From assembly GCA_030596405.1 (NCBI GenBank), contig JAUVKB010000006.1:1-23454 (forward strand): a stretch of 23,454 nt of DNA, given 5' to 3'. Every line of letters starts with the position of its first letter. The first letter of the stretch is position 1. A program made the translations under genes and the position numbers. Below, piece by piece: positions 1 through 7,846 of this stretch. This stretch comes from Deltaproteobacteria bacterium (GTDB lineage Bacteria; Desulfobacterota; Desulfobacteria; Desulfobacterales; JAUVKB01). The notes under the pieces are model-generated. The model saw only the letters and a program-made list of their open reading frames with translations, was not told the origin of the DNA and did not search any database.

Positions 1-530
1 ACAATGTCGATATCCCGCTCAAGCTGTAAGTGCTGAAAACCATCATCGAGCACAATAACATCCGGGGCGAATCTGTTTAAAGCCGTTGTTCCGCTCTTAA
101 ACCGGTCTTGCCCCACAAGCACTGGAAAATCTTTCAGACAGGACGCCAACAAAAAGGGTTCGTCTCCAGCCGTTTCATGCCCCAGATAAATTGAGTGGCC
201 GTCACTGACAACCCCTCCGGACTTTTCCGCGCTTCCTTTATACCCCCTGCTGATAACCGCCACTTTATAACCTGACTGCCGGATCAGACGCGCTATATAG
301 ATTGTCATGGGGGTCTTGCCGGCTCCTCCCACAGCAATATTGCCAACGGATATTACCATACATGAGAGTTTTTTTGACTTCAAAACACTTTTTTTGTAAA
401 ATTTTTTTCTTAATTTTACTGCAAAACCGTAACCCAATGACGCCACAAACAAAAAAGCGGATAAAGGAGAAAAACCGCTCTTTTGCCTGCCGGTCATCAC
501 AGCCTCGATTTTTTTGGCAACACTGTTCAT
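1..530 (-). CDS. lpxK: Tetraacyldisaccharide 4'-kinase LpxK, N-terminal 176 codons (cut by left edge)
   Basis: LpxK phosphorylates the 4' position of the tetraacyldisaccharide 1-phosphate at the cytoplasmic face of the inner membrane, giving lipid IVA. The ATG at 530-528 opens a frame that stays open to base 1. An N-terminal hydrophobic stretch (about residues 24-38) is followed by basic residues, as is usual for this membrane-anchored kinase. The P-loop lies at residues 67-73 (VGGAGKT), preceded by SVGN; the family more often has Thr where this protein has Ala70. The conserved DDGFQH motif is at 162-167. The start codon overlaps the waaA stop (ATGA, 527-530), so translation is probably coupled. 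A purine-rich AGGCAGGG just upstream can act as ribosome binding site and appears to come from a repeat. The C-terminal half lies outside the window. Confidence 0.95.
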   Translation of the reverse strand, partial: MNSVAKKIEAVMTGRQKSGFSPLSAFLFVASLGYGFAVKLRKKFYKKSVLKSKKLSCMVISVGNIAVGGAGKTPMTIYIARLIRQSGYKVAVISRGYKGSAEKSGGVVSDGHSIYLGHETAGDEPFLLASCLKDFPVLVGQDRFKSGTTALNRFAPDVIVLDDGFQHLQLERDIDI

Positions 531-1882
531 ATCAACCCTGCCTGCGCGGGAATGACGGCCTCTATCACAGTCAATGTTTTTGCCGCTGCGCCCCTGTTGG
601 AACAAAACACCTTAAAAGCGTTTTCTCCCATTTTTTGAGCCTTTATGCCGTCTTTAAGAAGCATGGCGCAGGTTCTGTAAATGCCGTCGGCATCGTCAAC
701 CTGTATGGCACCGTCCGATTGGACAAGCATGTCTGAAATTTGAGAAAAGTTACTCATATCGCGTCCAAATATAACAGGTTTTGAAAATGCCGCCGGCTCC
801 AGAGGATTATGTCCCCCTGATTTTACAAGGCTCCCTCCCACAAAAGCGATTTCTGCCAGTGCATAAAGCTTTCTTAAAATTCCGATAGTATCCACAACGA
901 TTACATCAACCTTTTTATCCTGCCCTGTTTTTTGCACATTTTCCATCAGAACGGAATAAAATCCGGCAGACTCAAAAATTTTACATACATATCCCGCACG
1001 TTCTGGGTCTCGTGGAGCGATGACAAGCAGAAGATCCGGAAAATCTTTTTTTGCCCTTAAAAAAGCGTCTGCCAGTATAGACTCTTCCCCTTTATGGGTA
1101 CTCCCGGCCAATAACACTTTTTGACCCGGGCATATATTCATCGACCGTTGCAGGCTTTTAATCTTTTTTCCCGGCCCAAAATCACCCGATACAGGATCAC
1201 CCTGTACAGGATCATATGTCTGGTCAAACTTGAGGTTCCCGGTTGTCTTGATCTTGTCTTTTGGGACACCGAGAAGATTAAAACGGATTGCGTCTTCCGC
1301 CGTTTGCGCGCAGACTTTTGAAAAGGTCGTAAATACCGGTTTTGTAAAAAACAAAAGTTTTCTGTACCCTGAAAACGATTTTTTTGAAAGCCTGGCGTTG
1401 ACAAGCACTACCGGGACATTGCGTTTTTTCATTTCAAAGAGAAAATTAGGCCAAATATCCGTCTCAACCATAATAACGACGGCCGGATCGACTTTTCCGA
1501 TAATACGTTTAACGGAAAAGATAAAATCGTATGGGAAGAAAAACAGATCATTTACATTTTCTTTTAATAATTTGTCTGCTATCTCAAATCCTGTCTTTGT
1601 TGAAACCGAAAAAACAATTTTTCTGTCTCTGTAACGCTTTTTTACCCCCTTAACCAGCGGCACGGATGAAATAACCTCTCCCACGGACAAGGCATGCACC
1701 CATATCGGTTTTTTGTCGGGACTGTAAGGACTTTTTTTTTGTATCCTTTTGGGAAGAGGCGCAAGCCCCAGTCGTTGAAGAACGGTTTTCCGGCGTTTTT
1801 TTGACGCAAGTACAACAGGAACCGTTAAGGGCAGGCCGACAGTAAAAAACAGAACAAATAATATATTATACCAGATAATCAT
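527..1882 (-). CDS. waaA: 3-deoxy-D-manno-octulosonic acid (Kdo) transferase WaaA/KdtA
   Basis: WaaA transfers Kdo from CMP-Kdo to the lipid A precursor on the inner face of the cytoplasmic membrane. The 451-residue protein has an N-terminal membrane anchor (residues 5-26) and then the Glycos_transf_N domain with WVHALSVGE at 61-69, whose Glu69 aligns with the family's catalytic base. Other hallmarks are ETDIWPN (140-146), AGSTHKGEE (259-267), APRDPERA (289-296) and GGSLVKSGGHNPLEP (349-363) in the nucleotide-sugar half. It is somewhat longer than the usual ~425 residues. Part of the excess is a Gly/Asp/Pro-rich linker (224-240) coded by a small 15-bp repeat, and part is a C-terminal tail ending VIPAQAGLI that looks repeat-derived. 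It lies 42 bp after lptG and overlaps lpxK by 4 nt. Whether it adds one or two Kdo residues cannot be read from the sequence. Confidence 0.95.
   Translation of the reverse strand: MIIWYNILFVLFFTVGLPLTVPVVLASKKRRKTVLQRLGLAPLPKRIQKKSPYSPDKKPIWVHALSVGEVISSVPLVKGVKKRYRDRKIVFSVSTKTGFEIADKLLKENVNDLFFFPYDFIFSVKRIIGKVDPAVVIMVETDIWPNFLFEMKKRNVPVVLVNARLSKKSFSGYRKLLFFTKPVFTTFSKVCAQTAEDAIRFNLLGVPKDKIKTTGNLKFDQTYDPVQGDPVSGDFGPGKKIKSLQRSMNICPGQKVLLAGSTHKGEESILADAFLRAKKDFPDLLLVIAPRDPERAGYVCKIFESAGFYSVLMENVQKTGQDKKVDVIVVDTIGILRKLYALAEIAFVGGSLVKSGGHNPLEPAAFSKPVIFGRDMSNFSQISDMLVQSDGAIQVDDADGIYRTCAMLLKDGIKAQKMGENAFKVFCSNRGAAAKTLTVIEAVIPAQAGLI
534..556 (-). repeat. Degenerate dRS3/REP-like short palindromic element at the waaA-lpxK junction
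   Basis: Read on the minus strand, this stretch begins GTCATTCCCGCGCAGG and continues CAGGGTT. It resembles the widespread short palindrome of the form ATTCCCGC-N4-GCGGGAAT, with a decayed right arm (GCAGGGTT instead of GCGGGAAT). Translated in the waaA frame it gives VIPAQAG, a peptide typical of such repeats when they fall inside genes. It supplies the last codons of waaA, and its AGGCAGGG lies 5-6 nt before the lpxK ATG. No second copy was found in the window, so assignment to a repeat family rests on resemblance only. Confidence 0.4.
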
Positions 1883-1924
1883 TGTTTGTATAGTGTCCGA
1901 TCGCGCCGATTCCGGTATCTTAAT

Positions 1925-3001
1925 TTATTCGGCATTTAAAATAGTATAAATACTGAAACATAAAAAAACAGAGTTTGCGGTCCAAGCGGCAATAATCGGC
2001 GGAAGCATTTCACCATATCCTAAAGACAGGCAAAAGCTGTTAAACACCCAGTAAAGAAACAGGGTGCCGATGCCGTATGCGATGCCTGCCGCCATCCCTT
2101 CCTTTTTATCGCCTTTTCCGGCGATACCCGTTCCCATAATGCAAAGTATGATACAAACAAAGGGAAACGAGGTCTTTGCATAAAGGTCTACCCTGTAATT
2201 CGTTGCGTCATATCCTTCTCTTTCAACATTGCGGATATATGATAAAAGTTCCGTGAAGCTCATTTCTTCCGATTTTTTGACTATCCTTTTCAAGTCCTCG
2301 GGCAACAGGTTAAGAGGCTCTTTCAGCTCTTTATGGTACTTTGTCAGGTAATTCCCTGTTTTCTCATCAAGCCGTTGCTCCATCAGTTCATACAGCAGCC
2401 ATTCTCCCTGTTTATAAATACCCCTTTTTGCGTCTACCCTTCTAATCAGCCTGAAATCTTTACCAAAATAGTTCAGTATTATTCCAAAAACCGTCTTGTC
2501 CGCCGGATGATAATACTTTATGTGAGTTATCAACCGGTGTCCCTTGATCCAGATATTTTTTTCTTTTGATATAGCAACCGATTTTTTCTTGACTTCACAT
2601 GTCCAAATTCTGTTTGCCTGGTTCATTGTAATCGGAACTATCATCTCTGACAGGAAAAAAAGAAAAACACTCATCAAGATGCCCGTTATAAGGACCGGCT
2701 TAAAAAGATAATAAATGCTGACACCGCTGCTTTTCAAGGCGACGAGCTCATTGTTTTTGCTCATCAGGCTGAACACGATAATAACCGCCAAAAAGATGCC
2801 GACGGGAATTATTTGTGCAACGATAAAAGGCGTTTTGAGCAGAAAAAAGCTGACGGCCATTGAAAGTGCAAGGCCGGCCTCCATAAAATCATCTATTTTT
2901 TCAAAAAAATCGACAGCAATATATATACTGATAACCGTTGCCAGCACCAGAAATAAATATTTAAAAATCTCTTTTGTAAGATATTTATAAATTATTGACA
3001 T
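1925..3001 (-). CDS. lptG: LPS export ABC transporter permease LptG (YjgP/YjgQ family)
   Basis: LptG pairs with LptF and the ATPase LptB to extract LPS from the outer leaflet of the inner membrane and pass it to the Lpt bridge. The 358-residue protein has the family layout: a TM1 region (about 13-30), a TM2-TM3 block (about 42-80 and 98-118), a periplasmic beta-jellyroll region (about 125-240) and three C-terminal membrane segments. The motif following TM3, in NNELVALKSSGVSIY, is the cytoplasmic coupling region shared with LptF. Choosing LptG over LptF is based on the N-terminal sequence (IAVDFFEKIDDF is typical of LptG) and on its place after lptF; the two families are homologous, so this is likely rather than certain. 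It begins 17 bp after lptF. No strong Shine-Dalgarno is visible. Confidence 0.9.
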   Translation of the reverse strand: MSIIYKYLTKEIFKYLFLVLATVISIYIAVDFFEKIDDFMEAGLALSMAVSFFLLKTPFIVAQIIPVGIFLAVIIVFSLMSKNNELVALKSSGVSIYYLFKPVLITGILMSVFLFFLSEMIVPITMNQANRIWTCEVKKKSVAISKEKNIWIKGHRLITHIKYYHPADKTVFGIILNYFGKDFRLIRRVDAKRGIYKQGEWLLYELMEQRLDEKTGNYLTKYHKELKEPLNLLPEDLKRIVKKSEEMSFTELLSYIRNVEREGYDATNYRVDLYAKTSFPFVCIILCIMGTGIAGKGDKKEGMAAGIAYGIGTLFLYWVFNSFCLSLGYGEMLPPIIAAWTANSVFLCFSIYTILNAE

Positions 3002-3018
3002 AATTGCAAAACATGCCG

Positions 3019-4185
3019 CTATGACTTAATCCGGTTTAAGTTTATAAATTTTTTAAAAAAGTTGATCTTTACCGGACGTTCATTTGCCGTTCTGATTAAA
3101 AGAAATATGCCTGTGCCGCTCATGACAATATTCGGAACCCACATTCCGATCACCGGAGGATATGCGCCTGTTTCACCAAAAACCGACCCGGCAGACAACA
3201 GCAGATAATAAAGCAGGAAAAAGATCAGGCCGAGACCTAAACCGAATGATTTTTTAGAAGATTTTGACTGTATGCCCAAAGGAACGGCAAGGATGCCGAG
3301 CGCAAAACATGCAAAAGGTATTGCAAACTTCCTGTGAAATTCGATTAACATGGAATAATAGTCGGAATCTTTTTGCGTTGCATCTTTTAAATGCCTGCGC
3401 AATTCATCAAGACTCATCTCTTTTTCATCTTTTGATCTTTTTTTTACTTTTGCAGCAGCCCTTTTAAGGTCAAGGGTGACATTATAGGTGTCAAAATTAA
3501 TCGATTGCACCGACCGTTTGTCTATGTCGACCCTGTTGATGGTTCCATTATAGAGGCGCAACTGAAAGGACAGTTCCCCGGGTTCGCTAAACAGCCTGCC
3601 CCGCGGCGCTACAATAGTGCTGACAATCTCATCTGACCTTCCATCTTCAATAAATATATTGATAAGTTCGTTATTTTTTAAATCAATCTTGCCTGTATAG
3701 AGCATTACGTCCTTAAAACTATCGTTAAAAGCTCTTTCTTTTAGCCCCAGGTCAAGATTTGATGCCACTATTTTACAGGTCAATTCCTTTATTGATGTCC
3801 TTCCCCACGGCAGGCCATAAATGGTCATAAACGCGGTAAATATGCATCCTGAAAGGCAAAACAGAAAAACAGGGGGGAGCAGTCCGTATATGCTCATGCC
3901 GCCGGATTTAAGAGCGATGATCTCATTATCGCTCGATAACCTCAAAAAAGTCAGAAGAACAGCCGTCATTATCGACATCGGTATTACAAAGACCATAAAA
4001 TAGGGAACCGCATATATAAGCATCAAAAAAACGGAAGCGATTCCGACATTATAATTTACTGCCATGTTTGTAATATCGAGTATATTTGTCATCAGGAAAA
4101 TAAAGGTAAAAAATACTATATTGATGATAAAAGGCGGGATCATCTCCATGAAAATATATCTGTTTATAATCGAATTGATTCTCAT
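3019..4185 (-). CDS. lptF: LPS export ABC transporter permease LptF (YjgP/YjgQ family)
   Basis: LptF is the second transmembrane subunit of the LptB2FG LPS extractor. The 388-residue product starts with a short amphipathic stretch (INRYIFMEMIPPF) and TM1 at about 14-36. Next come TM2/TM3 with the cytoplasmic motif SSDNEIIALKSGGMSIYGLLPP, a periplasmic domain at about 125-255 (with VAPRGRL and a beta-rich FQLRLYNGTI region), and three C-terminal membrane segments from about 280. The APRGRL and LRLYNG features favour LptF over LptG. It lies 61 bp downstream of msbA and 17 bp upstream of lptG. The remaining Lpt genes (lptA, B, C, D, E) are not in the window, so LptB must be encoded elsewhere. 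Confidence 0.9.
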   Translation of the reverse strand: MRINSIINRYIFMEMIPPFIINIVFFTFIFLMTNILDITNMAVNYNVGIASVFLMLIYAVPYFMVFVIPMSIMTAVLLTFLRLSSDNEIIALKSGGMSIYGLLPPVFLFCLSGCIFTAFMTIYGLPWGRTSIKELTCKIVASNLDLGLKERAFNDSFKDVMLYTGKIDLKNNELINIFIEDGRSDEIVSTIVAPRGRLFSEPGELSFQLRLYNGTINRVDIDKRSVQSINFDTYNVTLDLKRAAAKVKKRSKDEKEMSLDELRRHLKDATQKDSDYYSMLIEFHRKFAIPFACFALGILAVPLGIQSKSSKKSFGLGLGLIFFLLYYLLLSAGSVFGETGAYPPVIGMWVPNIVMSGTGIFLLIRTANERPVKINFFKKFINLNRIKS

Positions 4186-4246
4186 AACAGGCAGGTTTTA
4201 TTCAGATTGGAATCTATAAAAATTAAAGGATTATGGATTCTCAAGT

Positions 4247-6001
4247 TTATATTCCGTTATCGGAAAATTGCATCTGGTAAAGGTTGTAATATTCACCGCA
4301 AAGCGCTATCAGTTCATCATGGGAGCCTTCTTCAATTATTTTTCCATCAACTATGACTGCGATCCTGTTTGCATAACCGATAGTTGAAAGCCTGTGGGCG
4401 ATGACAAAAGTAGTCCGCCCTTTCATTAAATTTTCAAGGGCTTTTTTTACCAGCGTCTCCGCTTCCGTGTCGAGCGAAGAAGTCGCCTCGTCAAGAATCA
4501 ATATGGGCGCGTTCTTTAAAAGCGCGCGCGCAATACATATCCGCTGTTTTTCTCCCCCTGAAAGACGTCCCCCTAGTTCTCCGATTTCCGTGTCGAACTT
4601 ATCGGGAAAATTCTGTATAAAATCATACGCATAAGCTGCTTTTGCGGCTTTTTCTATATCTTCTTCAGGAGCGTTCCGGTCGCCGTAAGCGATATTATTT
4701 TTTACCGTATCATTGAAAAGTATCGGTTCCTGGGTAACAATCGCTATCTGATCGCGAAGCGAATCGACCGATACTTTTCTTATATCGATTCCATCGATCA
4801 TTACAGAGCCTCTGGTGGCGTCAAAGAATCTTGGGATAAGATTTACAAGGGTTGTCTTGCCGCCGCCGCTCATCCCGACCAGGGCCAGAATTTCTCCGGC
4901 CTTTACCTCAAGATTTATATCATTTAAAACAAATGCATCATTATATTTAAAAAAGACATTTTTAAATATCACTTCGTGAGGCTTTGATTTAATTATTACC
5001 GGGTTTTTATCTTCCCTGATATCCGTCTGCTTTTCTATAATGTCAAAGACTCTGTCTGTTGCTGCAAGCCCTTCCTGGACAGCATTGTTTAGTTTGGCCA
5101 GTTTTTTTACCGGGTCATAAAGCATTAAAACAGCGGCCATAAAGGAAAAAAAAGTGCCTGCCGTGGAAACTCCGGTAATCACTCTATGACCGCCATACCA
5201 TATAATAAAAGCTATCCCGATCCCTCCGAGAAATTCCATGACAGGTGAAGAAAGCGACTTGACTATCACCGACTTCATCTCAAGCTTAAAAAGGCGGCGT
5301 GTCTTTTCAAAAAAACGTCTTTTTTCATAAGACTCCATTCCGAATGCTTTTACAATCTTGTTTCCGGCAAAAGTCTCATGCAAAAAAGTATTAATATCGG
5401 CCATCGATTCCTGACACCCGGTGCTGATCCGTCTCACACGCCTTCCGAATTTCACAACAGGAAAAAAGGCAACCGGCAAAACAATCAGCGCACATAGAGC
5501 CATGCGCCAGTCCCTGTAGAAAATGACAAATGTCAAGCCGACTATGGTAAACAAATCCCTTAACGCGCCGGTAACCACGGTTGAAACCATCGCCTTGACA
5601 ATACTTACGTCATTGGTAATACGCGACATCAAAACGCCTGTCTTTTCTTTTTGGAAAAAAGAGAGCGGCAAATCCTGAATATGGTCATACAGACTGTCTC
5701 TAAGCCGCCTGATAATATCCTGGCCCACATAGCTCATCAGGTACGCCTGTCCCAGATATCCTATGCCTCGCAAAAAATAGATAATAATTACGGCTATCGG
5801 GATAAGCCTTAACATAACGACATCTTTATTAAAAAATATGTCATCAAGAACCGGTTTTACTAAAAAGGCGGTTGCAGAGGTCGATGCGGCGATTACCAGC
5901 ATGCATCCCATCGCCAGAAACAGCCTCAATAGATTGGATTTAATAAGTGACAGCAAACGTTTATGTCTGCTCTTTATATTATTCTTTGATATGATTTTCA
6001 T
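4247..6001 (-). CDS. msbA: Lipid A export ABC transporter MsbA (fused permease/ATPase)
   Basis: MsbA is a homodimeric half-transporter that flips core-lipid A from the inner to the outer leaflet of the cytoplasmic membrane. The 584-residue protein has an ABC type-1 exporter membrane domain (about 25-315) with paired helices including the 65-90, 145-185 and 258-295 regions. The nucleotide-binding domain has Walker A GMSGGGKTT (376-384), Q-loop Gln424, signature LSGGE (480-484), Walker B LILDEA (501-506) and the switch His536. Length and layout are normal. The start ATG overlaps the stop of the DUF374 acyltransferase gene (ATGA), implying translational coupling. Its place between lipid A synthesis genes and lptFG supports lipid A as substrate over a generic multidrug exporter. 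Confidence 0.95.
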   Translation of the reverse strand: MKIISKNNIKSRHKRLLSLIKSNLLRLFLAMGCMLVIAASTSATAFLVKPVLDDIFFNKDVVMLRLIPIAVIIIYFLRGIGYLGQAYLMSYVGQDIIRRLRDSLYDHIQDLPLSFFQKEKTGVLMSRITNDVSIVKAMVSTVVTGALRDLFTIVGLTFVIFYRDWRMALCALIVLPVAFFPVVKFGRRVRRISTGCQESMADINTFLHETFAGNKIVKAFGMESYEKRRFFEKTRRLFKLEMKSVIVKSLSSPVMEFLGGIGIAFIIWYGGHRVITGVSTAGTFFSFMAAVLMLYDPVKKLAKLNNAVQEGLAATDRVFDIIEKQTDIREDKNPVIIKSKPHEVIFKNVFFKYNDAFVLNDINLEVKAGEILALVGMSGGGKTTLVNLIPRFFDATRGSVMIDGIDIRKVSVDSLRDQIAIVTQEPILFNDTVKNNIAYGDRNAPEEDIEKAAKAAYAYDFIQNFPDKFDTEIGELGGRLSGGEKQRICIARALLKNAPILILDEATSSLDTEAETLVKKALENLMKGRTTFVIAHRLSTIGYANRIAVIVDGKIIEEGSHDELIALCGEYYNLYQMQFSDNGI

Positions 6002-6684
6002 GTGTCTGTATTATGCCTAAAATACCGGTCGGCATCAAAAGTAATGCGGCAGAGCTCCTCTTCGAGACGGATAACATATTGTTTTTCATCGTTTTTATCA
6101 ATATTTTCCGGGACGTACAGAGGGTCGCCGTAAACCAGCCTGCATTTTGTAAAGGGGAAAGGGATAATAAACCTGTCCCAGCTTGAAAAGACTTTGATTT
6201 TTTTTGCGCTGTAGCTTACCGGCACAATTGGATACCCTGTCTTTTTGGCAAGTGTTATCACACCCGGCTGGGCCTTGAACCTTGGCCCCCTCGGCCCGTC
6301 CGGTATAACAACACCGACCCTTTTTCCCTTTTTCAGCTTTTTAATCATCGATGCAAGAGCTCTTAAACCTCCTTTTGACGTTGAACCCCTGATCGTCTCC
6401 TGGCCCTGGTGTTGTAAAATCCGTGCGATAATCTCGCCGTCTTCCGACCGGCTTACAAGGATCACTGCATTCAACCATTTGTAAATATAACTGAACAGAA
6501 GAATTCTTGAATGCCATAACGCGAATATCAATCCTTTGGAAGATATTACTTTTTTTGCCTTTTCATAGCCTGTACGTTCAATCTTTGTTGTGCTGAAAAG
6601 AATATCGACAAACAGCTTTCCCAAAATGCCGACAAGCCGCCATTTAATATCATAAATTATATTTTTTTTACGTATAGATTTCAC
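5998..6684 (-). CDS. DUF374 lysophospholipid acyltransferase family protein, LpxJ-like late lipid A acyltransferase
   Basis: This is a 228-residue member of the DUF374 branch of lysophospholipid acyltransferases. Visible features are an N-terminal hydrophobic segment (about 15-30), FALWHSRILL around His58, SRSEDGE (78-84), RGSTSKGG (99-106) and DGPRGP (129-134). A canonical HX4D is not present: no Asp follows His58 at the expected distance, which is usual for DUF374. LpxJ, the late lipid A acyltransferase described in Epsilonproteobacteria, belongs to DUF374, and no lpxL/lpxM-type gene is visible here, so a role in adding a secondary acyl chain to lipid A is the best inference. The start is a GTG at 6684-6682 that overlaps the lpxB stop (GTGA). 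Its own stop overlaps the msbA ATG. Family call firm, substrate inferred. Confidence 0.85.
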   Translation of the reverse strand: MKSIRKKNIIYDIKWRLVGILGKLFVDILFSTTKIERTGYEKAKKVISSKGLIFALWHSRILLFSYIYKWLNAVILVSRSEDGEIIARILQHQGQETIRGSTSKGGLRALASMIKKLKKGKRVGVVIPDGPRGPRFKAQPGVITLAKKTGYPIVPVSYSAKKIKVFSSWDRFIIPFPFTKCRLVYGDPLYVPENIDKNDEKQYVIRLEEELCRITFDADRYFRHNTDT

Positions 6685-7829
6685 ATTTTCACATTTTCAA
6701 GCATGCGGACTGCGATTTCTGCGGTACGCTCCGAGGCCCCTGGTCCGCCGAGCAGACCTTTAACTTTAAGGATTTCATCTCTTATCGTGTCTAAGCGTAA
6801 AGCATCGTTTGACATATCAAACACCTGGTCGGCAATATTTTCAGGGCTTGCCTTGCCCTGAATAAGCTCAGGCGCAACCTCTTTGCCGGCTATAAGATTT
6901 GCAAGGCCTATATTTTTAACCCGTATCATCGCCCTGCCCAGCCAATAGCTTACAGGGGATATTTTGTAGATAATTATCAAAGGGACACCGTAAATCGCGG
7001 CTTCCAGCGTAACGGTGCCGGAAGCCGCAACAACCAGGTTGCACCTTTTAAACACCTGCTCTGCGCCATTTGGCACAAAATCAAATTGCGCTGGCCCCTC
7101 ATGCTTTTTAACAATTGTTTCCATAAGCGAAATTTCTATGGAAGGCGCAAGGGAAATGAGAAATTTAACATTATCGATCCGTTTACTCAAAATATGAGCC
7201 GCTTTGACCATAACGGGAAGGTGCCTTTTTACCTCTTTGTCACGGGAACCGGGCAATAGCCCGATTACATGAATATTTTCAGATTTTTCTGTTTTTTGAA
7301 TACCCGGTAAATCCGTATCGAGCAAAGGGTGGCCCACATAAGTTACGGGAACCTGGTGTTCCCTGTAAAACTCCTCTTCAAAGGGAATGATAACCGCCAT
7401 ATGATCGACAAGTTTTTTTACCTTGTTAACGCGCCCGCGTCTCCATGCCCATACTTGTGGACTAATATAGTAAAGTACAGGTATGTTAAGTTTTTTTGCC
7501 AGGGCTGCTATATCAAGATTAAAGTCGGGAAAATCGATCAATATAAGAAGATCGGGACAAAGGCTTTTAAGAAGTCTTCTTGCAACTGTTCTTCCTCTGA
7601 TAATACCCGGTATCTTTGAAAAGACCTCGGTTATTCCCACAACCGAGAGCTGCGTAGCGTCAACAAGAATTTTTACGCCCGCATCTTTTAAAGCCTGTCC
7701 GCCTATGCCGCAGAAAAACAGGGAACTGTTTTTTTTGCGCATAGCTTTTACAAGCTTTGCCCCGTGAAGGTCGCCGGAAACCTCACCGGCTATGATCATC
7801 ACGCACTGTTGCTTAAAACTGTTGCTCAA
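6681..7829 (-). CDS. lpxB: Lipid-A-disaccharide synthase LpxB
   Basis: LpxB joins UDP-2,3-diacylglucosamine and lipid X (2,3-diacylglucosamine 1-phosphate) to form the lipid A disaccharide at the inner membrane surface. The 382-residue product carries GEVSGD (15-20), IDFPDFN (98-104, including the conserved acidic residues), SPQVWAWR (123-130), GLLPGSRDKEV and, in the C-terminal GT-B domain, ASGTVTLEAA. The start is taken as TTG at 7829-7827, with AGGAACC about 9 nt upstream. It gives an N-terminus that lines up with known LpxB proteins; the next candidate, GTG-ATG at residues 10-11, would leave almost nothing before the first conserved motif. The gene follows the Gfo/Idh gene by 17 bp and its stop overlaps the next gene. 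Confidence 0.94.
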   Translation of the reverse strand: MSNSFKQQCVMIIAGEVSGDLHGAKLVKAMRKKNSSLFFCGIGGQALKDAGVKILVDATQLSVVGITEVFSKIPGIIRGRTVARRLLKSLCPDLLILIDFPDFNLDIAALAKKLNIPVLYYISPQVWAWRRGRVNKVKKLVDHMAVIIPFEEEFYREHQVPVTYVGHPLLDTDLPGIQKTEKSENIHVIGLLPGSRDKEVKRHLPVMVKAAHILSKRIDNVKFLISLAPSIEISLMETIVKKHEGPAQFDFVPNGAEQVFKRCNLVVAASGTVTLEAAIYGVPLIIIYKISPVSYWLGRAMIRVKNIGLANLIAGKEVAPELIQGKASPENIADQVFDMSNDALRLDTIRDEILKVKGLLGGPGASERTAEIAVRMLENVKM

Positions 7830-7846
7830 AATTGTGGTTCCTGGTC

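Noticed and set aside
302..736. Plus-strand open frame of 144 codons over lpxK and waaA
   Set aside because: It lies opposite two overlapping genes with clear family motifs and its product has no recognisable features.
4186..4246. Hairpin AGATT-GG-AATCT in the msbA-lptF gap as a terminator
   Set aside because: The loop is too tight (2 nt), the stem is AT-rich and no T-run follows in the direction of transcription.
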